The notes: a model not told the origin generated them from the letters alone. DNA of 64,000 nt from Candidatus Burkholderia humilis (GCA_001184405.1 LFMX01000011.1:1-64000), one strand, 5' to 3'; counted from the first letter of the stretch, positions 36,906 through 48,000 are shown. Numbers and translations are program-made.

Positions 36906-38261
36906 ATGAAGCCGTCTGCGAAACGCTATAACTACGAGTGGTACGTCGTCATCTGTATGCTGGCGTACGTGTTTTCGTTTATCGACCGGCAAGTGCTCGC
37001 GTTGATGATCGAGCCGATCAAGCGCGATCTGCATCTCTCCGATACGCAATTCAGCCTGCTGCACGGCTTCGCCTTCTCGCTCTTTTATGCCGTGATGGGC
37101 ATGCTGCTCGCGTATCTCTCCGATCGATTCGCACGCCCGCGCATCATCGCGACGGGCATTGCGTTGTGGAGCATGGCGACGGCTGCATGCGGCATGAGCC
37201 AGAGCTTCGTGCATATGTTCATCTCGCGCATGAGCGTGGGTGTCGGTGAAGCGGCGCTGTCGCCCGGCACCTATTCGATGTTCGCGGACATGTTGCCCAA
37301 ATCGAAGCTCGGGCGCGCGGTGGGCGTGTATTCGCTCGGATCGTTTATCGGCGGCGGTATCGCGTTTCTGGTGGGCGGCTATGTGATCGCGCTGCCCTTT
37401 ATCGGCGATGTGCGTGCGTGGCAGATCACGTTCTTTATCGTCGGGCTGCCGGGTCTTTTGATTGCGCTGCTGTTTGCGCTCACGGTGCGCAATCCCGCGC
37501 GCAAGGGGTTCGCGCAGGACGGCGCGGGGCGCATCAAACGCGTGTCGATGGTAGATTCCCTGAACTTTGTGGGTGCGCATCGCAAGACATTTTTCTGCCA
37601 TTACATCGGCTTCTCGTTTTACGCGATGACGCTTTACTGCCTGATGGGCTGGAGCCCCGCGTTCTACATGCGCCATTTCGGTTTGTCGCCGGTCGATGCG
37701 GGCTACACGCTCGGCACGGTGATGCTCGTCGCCAACACGGCGGGCGTGTTCTGCGGCGGCTGGCTGTCCGACTGGCTGCTGCGCCGCGGCCACACCGATG
37801 CGCCGATGCGTACCGCCTGCATCGGCGCGGCATGCATGTTCGTGCCGGCCGTGATGTTCGCGCAAACCGCGAGTCTCAACGCATCGCTTGCGTGGCTGGT
37901 CGCTGCAATGTTCTTCGCATCGTTCCCGCTCGCGACCTCCGCCGCCGCAATGCAAACGCTCGCACCGAATCAAATGCGCGCGCAGATTTCAGCGCTGTTT
38001 CTGCTCGTATCGAACCTGATCGGCCTCGGACTCGGCACGACGCTCGTCGCGCTCGTCACCGACAAGGTGTTCGGTTTGCCGCTCGCCATCGGCCATTCGA
38101 TGACGATCGTGAACGCGATTGCGACCGCGTTTGCCGCGGTGCTGTTGTTCATCGGATGCAGGCATTTTCGCGCGAGTCTCGCACGCGAAGCGAGTCATGC
38201 CGAAGCGATGCCGACTACGGCATCGTCCATCAGTCCCATCGATGCAAGCAAGGCTTTTTAA
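36906..38261 (+). CDS. MFS transporter (sugar-phosphate/aromatic-acid-like)
   Basis: A 451-residue, 12-helix permease starting MKPSAKRYNYEWYVVICMLA with the FIDRQVLALMIEPIKRDLHL pattern seen in many Burkholderiales and Sphingomonas carriers of aromatic or hydroxylated substrates. A GGAGAC ribosome binding site precedes ATG 36906. The second-half helices and WLSDWLLRRG loop are intact. It lies 77 bp after the broken MHS carrier, so it could take over its role. Confidence 0.82.
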   Translation: MKPSAKRYNYEWYVVICMLAYVFSFIDRQVLALMIEPIKRDLHLSDTQFSLLHGFAFSLFYAVMGMLLAYLSDRFARPRIIATGIALWSMATAACGMSQSFVHMFISRMSVGVGEAALSPGTYSMFADMLPKSKLGRAVGVYSLGSFIGGGIAFLVGGYVIALPFIGDVRAWQITFFIVGLPGLLIALLFALTVRNPARKGFAQDGAGRIKRVSMVDSLNFVGAHRKTFFCHYIGFSFYAMTLYCLMGWSPAFYMRHFGLSPVDAGYTLGTVMLVANTAGVFCGGWLSDWLLRRGHTDAPMRTACIGAACMFVPAVMFAQTASLNASLAWLVAAMFFASFPLATSAAAMQTLAPNQMRAQISALFLLVSNLIGLGLGTTLVALVTDKVFGLPLAIGHSMTIVNAIATAFAAVLLFIGCRHFRASLAREASHAEAMPTTASSISPIDASKAF

Positions 38262-38333
38262 TCTATTTTGCTTATCGGGGATGCGGCGCTAATCTCGGTG
38301 CATCGTCCCCTGTAAAAGACCTTGGAAAGCATC

Positions 38334-39296
38334 ATGGAAATCCTCAAAGTCCGCGTCGATGCACTGTGCGAGGAAGCGCACGGCGTGCGTGCGTTCAGCA
38401 TCTCCCGGCTCGACGGCCTGCCCTTCGAGCGCTATGAACCCGGCGCGCATATCGATGTGACCAGTCCTTCGGGCATCACGCGTCAATACTCGTTGTGCGG
38501 CGATCCGGAATGCCTCGAATCGCAGATATTCGCGGTCAAGAAGGAAGAAGCGTCGCGCAGTGGATCGCGCTCACTGCATGAGGAAGTGAACATCGGCACC
38601 GAACTGTCGGTGGGTGCGCCGCGCAATCTCTTCAAGCTCGAAGAAGGCGCGGGCGAGCATGTGCTGATTGGCGCGGGCATCGGTATTACGCCGTTACTGT
38701 CGATGGCGTATCGCCTTGTCGCACGCAATGAGCGCTTTACGTTGCACTATTTCGCGCGCAGCGAAACGCATGCGGCCTTCATGACGCTGCTCACGCGCGC
38801 ACCGTTCGATCAACATGTGCAGCTGCATTTCGGCGTGCAACGCGACGCACTGCCCGCCGCGCTCGATGCCTGTTTGCGCGATGCCGTCGCGAACGCGCAT
38901 GTCTACACGTGCGGTCCTGCGCCGTTCATGGATCTCGTCATCGAGACCGCACAAAAGCGCTTGCCTGCCGAATCGATTCATCTCGAACGCTTCAAGGCCG
39001 AACCAGCGAGCGCAACGGACGCATCGCTCGACAGCTTCGACGTGCAACTCGCGAGCACCGGACAAACCGTGCATGTCGATGCCAACATGTCCATCGTCGA
39101 CGCGCTCGCGGCGATCGGCATCGAAGTGGATACGTCGTGCGGCGAAGGCGTATGCGGCACGTGCATGGTCGATGTCGTGAGCGGCGAGCCGGAGCATCGC
39201 GATCATTGTCTGAGCAAGGCGGAGCGCGCGAGCAACGGCATGATTTGCTGTTGCGTGTCGCGCTCGAAGTCGCCGGTGCTCGTGCTGGACCTTTAA
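38334..39296 (+). CDS. Phthalate dioxygenase reductase-type oxidoreductase (FMN, NAD, 2Fe-2S)
   Basis: A 320-residue electron-transfer protein. The flavin domain has RQYSLCG, the NAD domain GAGIGITPLLSMAY and CGPAPFMD, and the C-terminal plant-type ferredoxin domain CGEGVCGTC with a fourth Cys in HRDHC. It moves electrons from NADH through FMN and [2Fe-2S] to a Rieske oxygenase. ATG 38334 (MEILKVRVD) is preferred. It lies 1 kb from the broken Rieske oxygenase genes, its probable partner. Intact, so it now lacks a local partner. Confidence 0.88.
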   Translation: MEILKVRVDALCEEAHGVRAFSISRLDGLPFERYEPGAHIDVTSPSGITRQYSLCGDPECLESQIFAVKKEEASRSGSRSLHEEVNIGTELSVGAPRNLFKLEEGAGEHVLIGAGIGITPLLSMAYRLVARNERFTLHYFARSETHAAFMTLLTRAPFDQHVQLHFGVQRDALPAALDACLRDAVANAHVYTCGPAPFMDLVIETAQKRLPAESIHLERFKAEPASATDASLDSFDVQLASTGQTVHVDANMSIVDALAAIGIEVDTSCGEGVCGTCMVDVVSGEPEHRDHCLSKAERASNGMICCCVSRSKSPVLVLDL

Positions 39297-40212
39297 GTTT
39301 TCGTGAAGGCCGCAAGGATGCGAGAGATGAGTCCGCGCATCCAGGTCACACCTTCGTCGTCGTGAAAGTGCTCGTGCCAGTGCATCGTCACGGCGGCTTT
39401 GGGCAAAGGAACCGGTAGCGCATAGATGCGAAACGCATCGCCCCGATTGAGGATATGCGCGAGCCGTTCCGGCAGCGTGGCCAGCAGGTTCGTCGCGGCA
39501 AGCACGTCCGGCACAGCGACGAAATGCGGCAAGGCCAGCGCGATATTGCGACCGACGCCTTGCGCGCGGAGTGCATCGTCGAGTGCGTGATGACTGTGTT
39601 CGAGCGAGCGCACCTGCACGTGCGATGCCGCGAGAAACTGCTCCAGCTCGAGCGTATTTCCAGCGGGCAAGTCGTCGCGCTTGCGTGTCATGCACACATA
39701 CGATTCCTCGAAAAACAGGCTGTGACGCGTGCGCGGCAAGAGCGACGGCAGGTTGCCGAGCGCGAAGTCCAGGCGGCTCGATCGCAACGCTTCTTCGATG
39801 TTTTCCACCGGCAACGGCTCGACGAGCAGCTTCACGCGCGGCGCGGCCTCCTGCAAGGCCGCGCATAACGCCGGCAAATACGCCATTTCACCCGCATCGG
39901 AAAGTGACAGACGGAAGTGCGCGTGCTCGTCGCCGGATCGAAACGCTCCGCGTAACGCAGCGCCTGACGCACGGTATCGAGTGCCCGTCCGACGATTTCC
40001 GCGAGTTCCAGCGCAACCGGCGTGGGCTGCATGCTCGCGCGCGTACGAATGAAAAGCGTGTCGTCGAAGAGCGTGCGCAGACGGCCTAGCGAATAACTCA
40101 CGGCGGGCTGCGACAGCGCCAGCCGCTCGCCCGCTTTCGTCAGACTGCGTTCTTCGACGATGGTCTGAAACACGCGCAGCAAGTTCAGATCGATATGGTC
40201 GATGGATGTCAT
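39293..40212 (-). pseudogene. LysR-family regulator, one frameshift
   Basis: ATG 40212 (MTSIDHIDLNLLRVFQTIVE) starts a LysR helix-turn-helix (SLTKAGERLALSQPAVSYSL). Near 39915 a one-base change moves the effector domain (FRLSLSDAGEMAYLPALCAA ... SLFFEESYVCMTRKRDD) to another frame, which runs to 39293. It is divergent from the Rieske oxygenase genes, the usual arrangement for their regulator. Confidence 0.85.
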
Positions 40213-40369
40213 GGGTGGGGTCGGTAATATCGGCCGCACTTATCCCGCGACCTGTTTTTAATCGATTTGACGCATGATCTTCGCAAAGCGAGACTGATGT
40301 TAACGAGAGGAAGCGCTGATGTCATGGCGTTTCCTTGAATGTGCCACTTAACTTCTCCCCACGATCACG

Positions 40370-41653
40370 ATGAGTACGCCGACCTACCAAACCATCGACA
40401 CGAGCGCGCTCGCGAAGCGCGCCGAGGCCGATCGCATCGCGCCTTCGTTTTACTACGACCCGCAATTGTTCGAGGAAGAACTCGAATGCATCTTCTACAA
40501 GACGTGGATTTGGGTCGCGCATGAAAGCGAGTTGCCCAAGCCGGGCGACTTCGTGACGACGACCATCGGCAGACAGCCGGTCATCGTCGTGCGCGACAAG
40601 ACGGGCTCGGTGAATGTGCTGCAAAACCGCTGCCGTCATCGCGGCGCGACCGTGTGCGAAGAGCACAAGGGCAAGCGAAAGGCTTCATGTGTCCGTATCA
40701 CAGCTGGTCTTATGCACTCGATGGCACGCTGCGCGCGCTGCCCTATGGCGACGGCTACGAAGGCGTGTGCGAGAAAGGCGATCTGCTGCTCAAGAAGCTG
40801 CGAGTGGGCGTGTATCAGGGCTTGATCTTCGCGAGCTTCAACGAAGGCATCGAGCCGCTCGAAGACTTTCTCGGCGGCGCGAAGCCGTGGATCGATCTCT
40901 TCATGAAACAGGGTGCGGGCTACCCCATCAAGGCCAACGGCGAGCACAAGTCCAAGTTCAAGGGCAACTGGAAGATCCAGCTCGAGAACACCACGGACCT
41001 GTATCACTTCCCGGTGGTGCACAAGTCATGGATGAAGTCCATCGACGACGAAACCGCAGCCGTCATCACCAGCTTCATGACGAGCGACGAAGCGTTTTGC
41101 TGTTCGCTCGGCAATGGTCACAGCCTTGCGGTGCTCGTGCCCGAAATCGTCGATCTGGACAAGGACGATGGCGCGCCGCTGCCCGAGCGCTTCAACGACC
41201 TCGCCGCGCAACTCGCGCAGAAGCACACGCCTGAGAGAAGTGCGCCGTATCGTGCGTTCGCTGATAGGCGTGGGCTTCAATCTGAACCTGTTCCCGAACC
41301 TTGCCTTGTCGATGGCGTTCTTCCGCGTACTGCGCCCGATCTTGGCGGAAGAAACGGAGATTCGTCACGTCGCGCTCGCGATGGACGGCGGTCCTGAAGA
41401 AGCGAACCGTGTACGTCTTCGCATTCACGAACACTTTCAAGGTCCGTTCGGTTTCGGCAGCCCCGACGATGCCGAAGCATGGGAGCGCGTGCAGCGCGGC
41501 TCGTACGCCGGCCCCGATGTGCCGATTCTCGTCAACCGCGGCCTGAACCGCGAAACGACCGCGCCGAACGGCGAAAAGACCGCGCACGCAACCGACGAAA
41601 CCGGCATGCGCGAAGCCTACAAGCAATGGCGCACGATGATGGAGCAAGCATGA
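40370..41653 (+). pseudogene. Rieske ring-hydroxylating dioxygenase alpha subunit, two frameshifts
   Basis: ATG 40370 (MSTPTYQTIDTSALAKRAEA) begins an alpha subunit of about 430 residues. The Rieske ligands are C-x-H in NRCRHRGA and C-x2-H in CPYHSW, split by the first shift near 40675. The mononuclear iron motif D-x2-H-x4-H is in TTDLYHFPVVHKSW. A second shift lies near 41237 (after KHTPE). The C-terminus reaches 41653, overlapping the beta subunit start. It would dihydroxylate an aromatic acid; which one cannot be told from the sequence. Confidence 0.88.
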
Positions 41654-41989
41654 TGGACGATCGCAACGCACTCTTTTCCGACCAAACCTTCGCGCGCGCG
41701 ATCGAGTTCATCTGGCGCGAAGCCGAATTGCTGGATCAGCGCGACTATCGTGCATGGCTTGAGTTGTGGGACAAGAAAGGCCTCTACGTGGTGCCGATCG
41801 ATCTCAATACGACCGACTATGTATGCATCGACACTCAACTATGCCTTCGACGATCACCTTATGCCGATCTTCGCGGCCGATCTCACGCACAAGATCAGCA
41901 TGCAGGATGGCGAGCCGCGTCTCGTGGAGAAGGTCATCCGTCTGATCAATTCGACTGAAGCACTGAACGCCATCGGCTTTCTGCTTTGA
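41650..41989 (+). pseudogene. Ring-hydroxylating dioxygenase beta subunit, deleted
   Basis: ATG 41650 overlaps the alpha stop. The start MMDDRNALFSDQTFARAIEF and RDYRAWLELWDKKGLYVVPI are typical of the small subunit. A shift near 41830 and a loss of about 60 residues join NYAFDDHLMP directly to FAADLTHKISMQDGEPRLVE and the normal end NSTEALNAIGFLL. The intact subunit would be about 165 residues and structural. Confidence 0.8.
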
Positions 41990-42034
41990 TTTTCCTATGC
42001 GCATCATTGTCGATGCGCTTTACGTCCCTTCCTT

Positions 42035-42409
42035 ATGCCGACACTCGAAGTCTATTTGCCCCAAGGTCACGCCGATGACCGCAAGGCATCGCTCATTCAA
42101 GGGCTCACGCAAGTCACCGTCGATGCCATCGTCGCGCCCGCCGAAGCCGTGCGTCTCCTGCTCTCCGAGTTGCCGGCATCGAATATCGGGCTGGGCGGAA
42201 AGCGCACGCCTGATGCGTTGCCCGTCATCATCGCGATTCTGATCGCGGGGCGCACCGAGGCGCAGAAGGAAGCGCTCATCGCGCATCTCTGCGAAACGAG
42301 CGCCGCTGTGCTCGATGTGCCTTTGCAATCGACACGCGTGATGATCAAGGACATTCCGAACACGGACTTCGGTCTGGGCGGCAAGACCGCTCGCGCATTA
42401 GGCCGATAG
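42035..42409 (+). CDS. Tautomerase with two tandem 4-OT-like domains
   Basis: A 124-residue protein. Residues 1-60 form a 4-oxalocrotonate tautomerase-like unit (MPTLEVYLPQGHADDRKASL ... SNIGLGGK) with catalytic Pro after the initiator Met. Residues 61-124 repeat it (LPVIIAILIAGRTEAQKEAL ... TDFGLGGK). Such enzymes act on keto-enol intermediates in aromatic degradation. It follows the dioxygenase beta remnant by 45 bp. Intact. Confidence 0.78.
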   Translation: MPTLEVYLPQGHADDRKASLIQGLTQVTVDAIVAPAEAVRLLLSELPASNIGLGGKRTPDALPVIIAILIAGRTEAQKEALIAHLCETSAAVLDVPLQSTRVMIKDIPNTDFGLGGKTARALGR

Positions 42410-42824
42410 CGCGATCATGCAATCAGGCGTGCAACGTCGTGGCAATGTGAAGCGGCAATCGAGCCAGCCCGTTACCGAACGCTGCGCCCAGATGCGTCCG
42501 TCATGTCTCGTCACGATGTTCCTGCACAGCGACAAGCCGATGCCGTTCCCGCCCTCCTTCGACGAAGAAAAGCCGTCGAACAGGCGGTCGAGCGCATCAT
42601 CCGATACCCCCGGACCGTTGTCGATCACATGCATTTCCGCGAACTCTCCGTTTCGCGAGGTCGCGAGCGTGATGAAGCCGTGCGTCGTCTCATGCAGCGC
42701 TTCCACCGCATTGAACGCGAGATTGAGCATGACCTGCCCGATCAGCACGCGCTCGCAACGCACCGGCAATGCTTCATCGCACTGGATGATCTCGACGCTC
42801 ACGCCTTCGTCGCGCGCGCAGTTG
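42398..42824 (-). pseudogene. Histidine kinase, C-terminal ATPase remnant
   Basis: The frame carries the N-box (LIGQVMLNLAFNAVEAL), G1 box (HVIDNGPGVSDDALDRLFDG) and G2 box (GGNGIGLSLCRNIVTRHDGR) of a FixL-type kinase. Nothing upstream of about 42825 belongs to it; an SDR fragment starts there. It overlaps the tautomerase end by 12 bp. It was probably the kinase partner of the FixJ-like regulator at 43503-44192. Confidence 0.8.
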
Positions 42825-42825
42825 A

Positions 42826-43557
42826 ATGAAGTACGTCACGGGCGCGGCGCGCGGACTGGGCGAAGTGGTTGCGCGCCGCTTTCATGACGCGGGCTATCGC
42901 GTTGCATTGGGCGACATTGCGGAAGACGCCGCGCAATCGCTCGCTCATGCGTTGAGCGCGGACGGCACGAGCGCATTCGCGATCAAACTCGATGTCACGT
43001 CGAAGGCCGATTTCGAAGCCGCACGCGATGCGATCCTGCATCGCTGGGGCGCGGTCGATGTGCTCGTAAACAACGCGGGCGCATCGAAGGTCGTTCCGGT
43101 GATGGACATTACCGCGGAATAGTTCGATCAGGTCATCGACGTGAATCTGCGCAGCGTGCTGTTCGGCTGCCAGGTGTTCGGCGCGCACTTCGCGAGCACG
43201 GGCATGGGGCGAATCGTCAATATTGCATCGCTTGCGGGACAGAACGGCGGCTCGGCGACGGGTGCACATTATGCGGCTGCCAAGGGCGGCGCTATCACGC
43301 TGACCAAGGTCTTCGCGCGCGATCTCGCTGCACAGGGCGTGACGGTCAACGCCATCTCGCCCGGCCCGCTGGATTTGCCGATCGTGCACGAGAGCGTGCC
43401 CGCCGACAAGCTCGACAAAGTGATCGCCGGTATTCCTGTGGGACGCTTGGGGTCGGCGGCCTATATCGCAGATGTCGCTGTGATGCTCGCTTCGCCCGAC
43501 GCTTACTTTGCCAATGGCGCGTGCTGGGATGTCAACGGCGGTCTCTTCATGCGCTGA
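42826..43557 (+). pseudogene. SDR-family dehydrogenase, 5' truncated with nonsense codon
   Basis: The coding part begins inside the glycine motif (TGAARGLGEVVARRFHDAGY), so the first strand is missing. NNAG and the catalytic Y-x-x-x-K (HYAAAKGG) are present, and it ends ANGACWDVNGGLFMR. TAG at 43120-43122 interrupts before FDQVIDVNLRSVLFG. The intact enzyme would be a 245-residue NAD(P)-dependent alcohol dehydrogenase. It lies in the place of the missing kinase N-terminus and its 3' end overlaps the convergent regulator. Confidence 0.85.
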
Positions 43558-44192
43558 ACGTATTCGCTTCGCTCATCCGGTGCGCTCCACACCTGAAGCA
43601 CATCGCGCACGAGCGTGGCGACAGAGACAGCGCCCAGTTTCTCCTTGATGCTCGCGCGATGAACATCCACCGTCTTGACGCTGATCGACAGTTCCGTGGA
43701 AATCACCTTGCTCGGCTTGCCTTCGATCAGGCCGCGCAACACTTCTTTCTCGCGCGCCGTGAGCGAATCCACACGCTCGCGCAACGTGCGTTGCCGCATC
43801 TCCTTCGCGTGACGTTGAGACGCGAGCGTGAGCGCGCGTTGAATGCGTTCGAGCATCTGCTGCGAGTGATAGGGTTTTTCCACGAAGTCGATGGCGCCTT
43901 GCTGCAACGCTCGCACGGACATTGGAATATCGCCGTGTCCGCTGACGAAGATGATCGGCAGCGTCGCGCCACGTCGATTGAGCGCCTGCTGCACGTCGAA
44001 GCCGCTCGCGCCCGGCATGCGCACATCGAGTGCGAGACACGCGGGGACGTTGGCATCGAATGCCTGAAGAAAATCCGCCGCGCTGACGAAGCCCTGCGAC
44101 GCGATGCCGACCGACTCCAGCAGCCATGCAAGCGAGGTGCGCATGCCGTTGTCGTCATCGACGATATAAACGATGGGAGCGGCATCAGTCAT
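43503..44192 (-). CDS. FixJ/LuxR-type response regulator
   Basis: A 229-residue two-domain regulator. The receiver has YIVDDDNGMR, phospho-acceptor Asp in ALDVRMPGASGFDV, Thr/Ser in VSGHGD and Lys in VEKPYHSQ. The LuxR helix-turn-helix is DSLTAREKEVLRGLIEGKPS to SVKTVDVHRASIKEKLG. The last about 18 residues run over the 3' end of the SDR remnant on the other strand, so the natural stop may have been lost. Its kinase partner is reduced to a fragment. Confidence 0.85.
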   Translation of the reverse strand: MTDAAPIVYIVDDDNGMRTSLAWLLESVGIASQGFVSAADFLQAFDANVPACLALDVRMPGASGFDVQQALNRRGATLPIIFVSGHGDIPMSVRALQQGAIDFVEKPYHSQQMLERIQRALTLASQRHAKEMRQRTLRERVDSLTAREKEVLRGLIEGKPSKVISTELSISVKTVDVHRASIKEKLGAVSVATLVRDVLQVWSAPDERSEYVQRMKRPPLTSQHAPLAK

Positions 44193-44331
44193 GAACAGCG
44201 TCGCACGGTAAGGGGAAATTTTTCTTTAACGTTGTTCAATGGTAACCGTCAAAAAGCGCATACGTATAGGCACTTTTTCATCAGATTCACTTCAATCTTC
44301 TCGACTGACATTCATGCCGGAGACACACATC

Positions 44332-44868
44332 ATGTCCGCCAATCCCACGATCGCGCACACTGAAATCGACCCGCTGCGTCGGCAGTTCCGACAGGCGATG
44401 GCGTACCTCGGCGCAGCGGTCAACGTCATCACGACGGCGGGTCCGCATGGCCGATGCGGCATCACGGCAAGCGCCGTTTGCTCAGTCACGGATGCGCCAA
44501 CGACGCTGCTCGTTTGTTTGAACCGCTCGAGCGCCATGCATTCGGTCTTCGATGGCAACCGGCATGTGTGCATCAACGTGCTGCCCGCTAGCCTTGAAAA
44601 CATCGCGCGACACTTTGCGGGGCTCACAGGATTGTCGATGGAAGAGCGCTTCAAACTCCCGGTTTGGGATGAGGGCGATAGTGGCGTACCTGTGTTGCGC
44701 GGCGCGCTCGCCAGCTTGCAGGGACGCATCGTCGAAGCGAAGGACGTCGAATCACATGCTGTGATGTTCGTCGAAACGACCGATATTCGAGTGCGCGCCG
44801 ATGGCGACAGCCTGATCTATTTCGATCGAAATTTTCATCGCGTGCCAAGGGCGTGGAAGACGCTGTGA
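44332..44868 (+). CDS. Flavin reductase, small component of a two-component monooxygenase
   Basis: A 178-residue protein of the HpaC/flavin reductase-like family. PLRRQFRQAMAYLGAAVNVI, ITASAVCSVTDAPTTLLVCL and NRSSAMHSVF are typical of NAD(P)H:FMN/FAD reductases that supply reduced flavin to a hydroxylase. ATG 44332 (MSANPTIAHTEIDPL) is the family-like start. No oxygenase component is seen next to it. Intact. Confidence 0.82.
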   Translation: MSANPTIAHTEIDPLRRQFRQAMAYLGAAVNVITTAGPHGRCGITASAVCSVTDAPTTLLVCLNRSSAMHSVFDGNRHVCINVLPASLENIARHFAGLTGLSMEERFKLPVWDEGDSGVPVLRGALASLQGRIVEAKDVESHAVMFVETTDIRVRADGDSLIYFDRNFHRVPRAWKTL

Positions 44869-45040
44869 TAGCGAAAAGATACGAACGGACGCGTTTTTCC
44901 AATCTACTTTTCCACCGCGAGCACTGAAGCGCAGCGCCCATCCTGCGTTACCCTTAACCCTGTTTGCATTTTCAGTTCGTTGGCCGAGAATCAAGCTGCT
45001 GACGACTGTCTTTCTGTAGCAGCGCAAACAGGGACGCGCG

Positions 45041-48000
45041 ATGGAGCCCTCCGAGTTGCTTCCGCCGAAACGCCCTACGACATGGTGGTCGTCGGCGCAT
45101 CTGCGGGCGGCATTGCGGCGCTGCGGGAACTCGTCGACGGGTTGCCGTCCGATTTCCCGTTACCGGTTGTGGCCATGCTGCATCTGCCACCGGGCGCGCA
45201 GACGGAGATCGCGCTACGGCGACTTCCCCTTCCAGTTCAGCGGCTCACCCCCGGCGGGTCGATCCCGCCCGGCATGCTGTCGTTGTGTCCGCCAAACGCC
45301 TACGTCGACGTGTTTCCGGACGGCACTTGTGTCGTGTCGCCGATAGCCGGAAACGAGTTGGCCCGGCCGATCGACCGGCTATTTTCATTGGCGGCTCACA
45401 GCTTCGGTTCACGCGCGATTGGCGTGATCCTCACAGGCATGAACAACGACGGTTCGCTCGGTGCTCGCGAGATGCATGAAGCCGGGGGTTGCCTGCTCGT
45501 GCAGTCCCCTGACGATGCCGAATACGCCGACATGCCGATTGCCGCGATCGCAATGGGCGCGGTCGATCTGGTCGTCCCCCTCGGGAGTCTGGCCGAGGTC
45601 ATCGCGGAATTCGCGACGGGTTCGCCCCGGATGAACGCGCCATCCGAACTCCGCGCGATCGAAGCCGCATTCGGCGATGTCACCGATGTGGCGCGCGCCG
45701 CCCGGCAGGTGGACTGGCAGCGCACACCGCTGGGACCTGCCCTGATGTGGCCGGAACGCCTGAAGGTGATCGTTCGGGAGACGCTTGATTCGGCCTACCC
45801 GAGTGCAATCTGGTGGGGGCCGCATCTGACCGAAGTCTATAACGATGCGTGGCGAACCCTCCTCGGGCCGAAGCATCCAAACGCGCTCGGCAAGCCGGCA
45901 CGGCAGACCTGGGAAAACGAGTGGGGTCGTATCGGCCCCCCTCGTGGAAAGGGTGTTTCATGAGGGGGCAGCTGTGGCCGGCGAAGAACTCCCCTTGATG
46001 GTGTTGCGCAATGGGTTTCTTTGACAGGCCTTTATCAGCTTGTCGTTCACGCCGTTGCGCGACGTCCCGGGACAGATTTCGGGCATCCGATGCACCCGCC
46101 TGGGAAATCACCCGCAACGTCGTGGCGCAACGGTGTATGCGCCTGCTGCAATCGCTGGGCATGTGCATGGCCCGGGCCTCCACGCGACACGAAGCTTGCG
46201 CGCTTGCCGCCGACGCGTTGGCGACCGATCCGAGCGAAGTGCCCTTCGCGTTGCTCTATCTGTTCGATACGCCGCGCCGTCAGGCCACTCTCGCCTGCGC
46301 AACCGGTTTGCAGCCGGGTCGGACGCCGCGCCGCGTGTCGTTCGTGTCGATGACGCCAACGCGAAAAGTTGGCCGCTCGCCCAGGTGCTGCGCGAAACGC
46401 CGTCCGAGACATGTTCGCCGCTTCTCATCGAGATGCTCCGGGTGCGCTTCCCTGAACTCGGCCATACCCCATCGGACCGTGCGGTGCTTGTACCCGTACG
46501 TACAAGCGGTGCCATCGGGTTTGACGCAAGGGGTCCTGATTCTGGGTCTATCGACGAGCCGCCAGTTCGACGAAGGCTACAGCCGCTTCGTCGCGACGCT
46601 CAGCCAGCAATTGGCATCAGGTCTCGGCGATGCCCGCGCGAAGGAACTGGAGCGCGAACAGCTCGACCGGCTGACGGCGCTCGATCGCGCGAAGACGGAT
46701 TTTTTCTCGAACGTCAGTCATGAATTTCGTACGCCGCTGCCCCTCTTGCTAGCGCCGTTGGAAGAACTGGCGCGTGACAGTGATCCCTGCCGGCGCGTAT
46801 CGGTCAGGAACTCGACGTGGCCGTGCGCAACGCGCGCCAGCTTCTGCGACTGGTCAACAACCTCCTGGATTTCTCGCAGATCGAAATGCGAGGCCGGCAG
46901 GCGCTCGTGGCGCCAGCCGATCTGGGCGTACTGACCGCCGATGTCGCGAGCGCGTTTCGCAGCGCGATCGAAGCGGCGGGCCTGCAGTTCCAGATCGACA
47001 TCGAGCCGGGCTTGCCGCTGGTGCCCGTGAATAATTTCATGTGGGAACAGGTGGTACCCAACCTCCTTTCGAATGCGTTCAAGTTCACCTTCGAGGGTTC
47101 GATCAGCGTCAGGCTCAAGACGCTGGGCCAGCATGCAGAACTCGTGGTGGCCGATACGGGCATCGGCATCCCGGTGGACAAGCAGCCCAACGTGTTCAAG
47201 CGTTTTCACCGGGTTCGCGGCGCCCGCGCCCGTACCGCGGAGAGGTCGGGCATCGGGTTGGCGATGGTGCAGGACCTGGTCAAGCGCATGGGCGGTCAGC
47301 TCACCATGCGCAGCCAGGAGGGTCGCGGCAGCGCCTTCACGATCTGGATGCCCCTGAACGCCCAACCTACCCCGTCGTAACCTTGCCGATCCACCTCCCC
47401 TTGAGCAGCCGCAATGGGCGGCCGCTCTCGCGGACGAAGCGTCGCGCTGGTCTCACGCCGGCGTGCCTGCGGAAGTGATCGAGGACATGCTGGACAAGCC
47501 GACCACGGCGATCAAGTCCACAGGCCGTTCGCGCGGGCGATTGCTCGTCGTGGATGACAACGCGGATCTGCCTGCCTATCTGCGACGGCTGCTCGTATCG
47601 CAGTGGGACATCATGCTGGCCGCCGATGGTGCGCAGGCGTTGACGCTCGCGCGTGAGCAAACGCCTGATCTCGTATTGGCCGATGTCATGATGCCGGGAC
47701 TGGACGGCTTCCAGTTGCTGCATCAATTCCGTCAGGAGTCCAGTCTGCTGCACGTGCCCTTTGTGCTGTTAACTGCGTGAACGAGCGAAGACGCGGCCAT
47801 CGAAGGATTGCTTGCGGGCGCGGACGATTACATCGCCAAGTCCTTTTCCCCGTGCGAATTGATGGCCCGGCTGGTCGCGGCAGTCGCTCGCGCGCATAGC
47901 GCTGCGGAGTTGCACGCGAGCGAGGAGCGATATCAGTCGCTATTCGCGGCATCGCCGGTTCCGTTCATGGTGCTGGCCCCGAATGCGCCGGACTTTACGA

